Below are positions 24,183 to 25,885 of a DNA stretch of 25,885 nt, piece by piece (position 1 is the stretch's first letter; each line of letters starts with the position of its first letter). The stretch comes from Lachnoclostridium sp. (GTDB taxonomy: Bacteria; Bacillota_A; Clostridia; Lachnospirales; Lachnospiraceae), in contig SVDR01000033.1 in NCBI GenBank assembly GCA_015057755.1, positions 1 to 25,885 of the forward strand, given 5' to 3'. The notes beneath the pieces were generated by a model that ran no database searches, was not told the DNA's origin, and saw nothing but the letters and a program-made list of their open reading frames with translations. The translations under genes were made by a program, and so were the position numbers.

Positions 24183-24224
24183 TAGAAAAACCTGCTCTAA
24201 TGCATCTCTGCATCAGAACAGGTT
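24183..24224 (-). terminator. Intrinsic terminator of the CD0519-type membrane protein gene
   Basis: Imperfect stem 24189-24204 against 24209-24224 (AACCTG, TCT and ATGCA segments pair, with single mismatches), four-base loop, followed on the minus strand by TTTTTCTATTTT. It starts 13 bases after the stop at 24238. Confidence 0.9.
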
Positions 24225-24237
24225 CTATCTCTATTAT

Positions 24238-25434
24238 TTAATGGATCAGTAATATATAAATCCAATGTGCTGCAATACCGGCTGTAAGACCGCCAAATGT
24301 ATGGCTTAAAATCGCTTTGCCTGTCATCTTACTGCACTTCAGACTATCCATCATCGCTACGTGTGTGCTGAGGTAACCACTCCAGCACATGCACATTGCT
24401 GTAAATACCGCAATCTCATTGCCTGCTGCCGCACCGCTCTCAAGCATCGGCGGAACCAGACCAATCGCTGCACCTGCAGCGCCAAGCGCTGTGATTGGAA
24501 CCGCGATCGCCTCCGGACTTGCGAAACCAAACAACGGTCTTAAAATGCCGCTGAGCTGCTCACCTACCCACGGAAGGAATGCAACACCTTCGTACGCACC
24601 GCCTGTATACAGACCACCATCTGCAGGACCATTGGTTAAAAGAAGCACCAGAGAACAGATGATCAGAACACCCGGAATGATCGCCATACCCATTTCAACA
24701 CCGGCTTTACCGCCATCGAGCATCGCAGCCATAAATCTGCCGCCCCAGCTTCCTTCATGGATCTTTCTATATTTGTGAAGATCGATCGCACTGTTTCCGC
24801 TTGTTTCACAAAATGCAACCGTGCCATACTCTTTTTTTGTGAAGTGAAGCATAATTCTTACACTGACAATACTACCGATCACGGCACCAAGGTTACCGAT
24901 CAGTGCTGCGGAAATAAAGGATTCTCCGCCCGGACCTTTCAGACCGATCATATAGGCCGTAATGATCATACCCATACCAAAGGATGTTCCCAGGTTTGTC
25001 AGCGCCGGAAGCTGATATTTTTTGAAGAAACAACGGAAACCATCATCATCTGCCAGAGTCAGGATTGCCGGATTATCTGATAAATATGTAGTCAGAACAC
25101 CGAGAACACTGGCACCCGGAAGATTGTAAAGCGGCTTCATAAGCGGTGACAAAATGTTGTTGATCAGCGCTACTACACCAAACTCTGTAAACAGACCGGA
25201 AATCGCACCAGCCAGAACTGCGATGGCCATAATATAAAATACAGTGTCCATCAATAACAAATGAGCCGTATTCATCATGGTATTTACCATATTTACGATG
25301 CCCATTTTTCTACCTACCAAACCAAAGAACAGAAAAAACATAATCAAGAAAGTAAAACTTTCTTTGCTGACCGCCGGTTTATATCCCGGTGCCGGGCCTT
25401 TGCTTTCAAGCTTGTCCCAAATCTTTTGAAACAT
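24238..25434 (-). CDS. CD0519/CD1768-type polytopic membrane protein (nucleoside-recognition/Gate-like)
   Basis: A 398-residue integral membrane protein with about eight to ten membrane segments. A short cytoplasmic N-terminus (MFQKIWDKLESKGPAPGYKP) is followed by FTFLIMFFLFFGLVGRKMG. Conserved polar motifs inside the membrane domain include TTYLSDNPAILTLADDDGF (about residues 113-131), LGTSFGMGMIITAYMIGLKG, and ALGAAGAAIGLVPPMLESGA near the C-terminus. The sequence resembles the clostridial CD0519/CD1768 family, related to proteins with the nucleoside-recognition (Gate) fold. Substrate and function are unknown. It is monocistronic: a strong promoter upstream and an intrinsic terminator directly downstream. 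Confidence 0.8.
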   Translation of the reverse strand: MFQKIWDKLESKGPAPGYKPAVSKESFTFLIMFFLFFGLVGRKMGIVNMVNTMMNTAHLLLMDTVFYIMAIAVLAGAISGLFTEFGVVALINNILSPLMKPLYNLPGASVLGVLTTYLSDNPAILTLADDDGFRCFFKKYQLPALTNLGTSFGMGMIITAYMIGLKGPGGESFISAALIGNLGAVIGSIVSVRIMLHFTKKEYGTVAFCETSGNSAIDLHKYRKIHEGSWGGRFMAAMLDGGKAGVEMGMAIIPGVLIICSLVLLLTNGPADGGLYTGGAYEGVAFLPWVGEQLSGILRPLFGFASPEAIAVPITALGAAGAAIGLVPPMLESGAAAGNEIAVFTAMCMCWSGYLSTHVAMMDSLKCSKMTGKAILSHTFGGLTAGIAAHWIYILLIH

Positions 25435-25516
25435 TCCTTTTCCCTCTCTTATAATGTATTTGGTTTTTCATCATCCGTCTCTATACCCCTTCGAAATCGG
25501 ATATGCCCCATTTTTC

Positions 25517-25545
25517 ATTATACTCCGAATATATGAAGGAGTCAA
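25517..25545 (-). promoter_or_regulatory. Strong promoter of the CD0519-type gene with an internal dyad
   Basis: Leftward -35 TTGACT (25540-25545), an exact 17-base spacer and consensus -10 TATAAT (25517-25522). A dyad ACTCC-N11-GGAGT (25522-25542) spans the spacer and touches both boxes, a suitable place for a repressor. Confidence 0.8.
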
Positions 25546-25568
25546 ATACTCTTGTGAATAAAGTGGGG

Positions 25569-25795
25569 ATTTAATTTAGTAATAATATAAGTATCTGCAG
25601 AAACTCCCATACTATCTCAAATTAGGCTGACTGCCTTTGCTTCACTGCGTTTTATCCGCCCTTACGACGGTCGCGATAAAAGCGCTTGCGACCTTTGTAA
25701 GGGCGCAAATCTTGTGAAGCGCAGTCGTTTAGCCAAAGATTTGAGGATAGTATGGGAGTTTCTATCAGAACTTTATATTATCCACTAAATAAAAT
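25569..25795. repeat. Long imperfect palindrome, possible MITE or structured RNA
   Basis: The core is an exact 18-base-pair pairing of 25599-25616 with 25746-25763 (agaaactcccatactatc and its complement). Inside, further paired blocks (TCAAAT, GGCT, GACTGC-like, GCTTCAC, CGCCCTTAC) lead to a central GGTCGC/GCGACC hairpin. Outside, about 30 A/T-rich bases on each side also match in inverted orientation with some mismatches (TATATTAT, ACTAAAT, AAAT). No protein is encoded. It may be a miniature inverted-repeat element, two inverted copies of a repeat, or a long RNA hairpin. No clear target-site duplication was found. Confidence 0.8.
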
Positions 25796-25840
25796 ACAAA
25801 TATTAACCACAAATCCACAAAAGAACCGGAGGTTGGTGGT

Positions 25841-25885
25841 TTGCAAATTACAAGTGGATTTATATTGGTAAATAAATATAATATC
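25841..25885 (+). CDS. Possible start of a rightward gene, cut by the window edge
   Basis: A TTG at 25841-25843 lies eight bases after a strong CCGGAGG site and opens a frame of 15 codons (LQITSGFILVNKYNI) that runs to the end of the window. An alternative TTG at 25833 closes after a dozen codons. There is too little sequence to name a product, and no promoter is clear apart from the palindrome upstream. Confidence 0.3.
   Translation, partial: MQITSGFILVNKYNI

Larger units (their letters stand above)
25435..25885. other. Long intergenic region at the right end
   Basis: This 451-base stretch holds no complete gene. From left to right it contains the leader and promoter of the leftward CD0519-type gene (to 25545), a long imperfect palindrome (about 25569-25795), an A/T-rich stretch and a possible rightward start at 25841. 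I see no tRNA or further terminator. Confidence 0.8.

Noticed and set aside
23989..24213. N-terminal extension of the Rpn-type protein by 75 codons
   Set aside because: The extension runs through a promoter (24136-24164) and begins inside the terminator of the preceding gene; the downstream ATG has a good ribosome binding site and family-like N-terminus.
25569..25795. Palindrome as a tRNA or ordinary terminator
   Set aside because: No cloverleaf or tRNA consensus boxes are visible, and the hairpin is far longer than an intrinsic terminator and lacks a T-tract directly after the stem.

Overview
This window looks like chromosomal core sequence from an anaerobic, gut-type Firmicute of the class Clostridia, most likely family Lachnospiraceae. 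The reasons are the single-chain glycyl-tRNA synthetase, the run of YrrK/YrzB/YrrM-type genes in the order known from Bacillus and relatives, IreB, RNase J, strong AGGAGG-type ribosome binding sites, TTGACA/TATAAT promoters with 17-base spacers, and a CD0519/CD1768-type membrane protein. The genus cannot be fixed from sequence reading alone. I see no tRNA or rRNA gene, CRISPR array, prophage or complete insertion sequence.

Layout. Positions 1-12,897 are one long leftward run. Read in the direction of transcription it contains mtaB (t6A methylthiotransferase), a promoter, ireB, a 145-base gap with hairpins, ruvX, a DUF1292 gene (yrzB-like), RNase J, a small MltG-like membrane protein without a catalytic domain, trmR, a U32/TrhP protein, a DUF218 membrane protein, an M16C metalloprotease, era, recO, a lipoprotein and the start of glyQS. 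Positions 13,009-13,242 hold a rightward, HPr-like gene with its own promoter; it converges on the next leftward operon at a shared terminator. That operon (18,162 down to 13,299) encodes a TauE/SafE-type exporter, PrmA, RsmE, a cysteine desulfurase and ThiI. A divergent promoter region separates it from rightward gldA (glycerol dehydrogenase), a small alarmone synthetase, an MFS transporter and a SagB-type nitroreductase. A convergent terminator then meets leftward genes for a lipoprotein, an Rpn-type PD-(D/E)XK nuclease with a 12-base tandem repeat, and a multi-pass membrane protein. The last 450 bases hold a strong leftward promoter, a long imperfect palindrome of about 227 bases and perhaps the start of another gene.

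How the genes fit together. The theme is translation and RNA maintenance: tRNA modification at positions 8 (ThiI with its sulfur donor), 34 (TrhP plus TrmR) and 37 (MtaB), rRNA and ribosomal protein methylation (RsmE, PrmA), ribosome assembly (Era), RNA decay (RNase J), tRNA charging (GlyQS) and stringent-response signalling (alarmone synthetase). Around this sit DNA repair (RecO, RuvX) and cell-envelope regulation (IreB, MltG-like, DUF218).

No clearly new multi-gene system is visible. The observations most worth a second look are the long palindrome at the right end, the HPr-like protein that keeps the regulatory serine but has lost the catalytic histidine, the MltG-like protein reduced to its membrane anchor and LysM-like part, the hairpins between ireB and ruvX, and the in-frame 12-base repeat in the Rpn-type gene.
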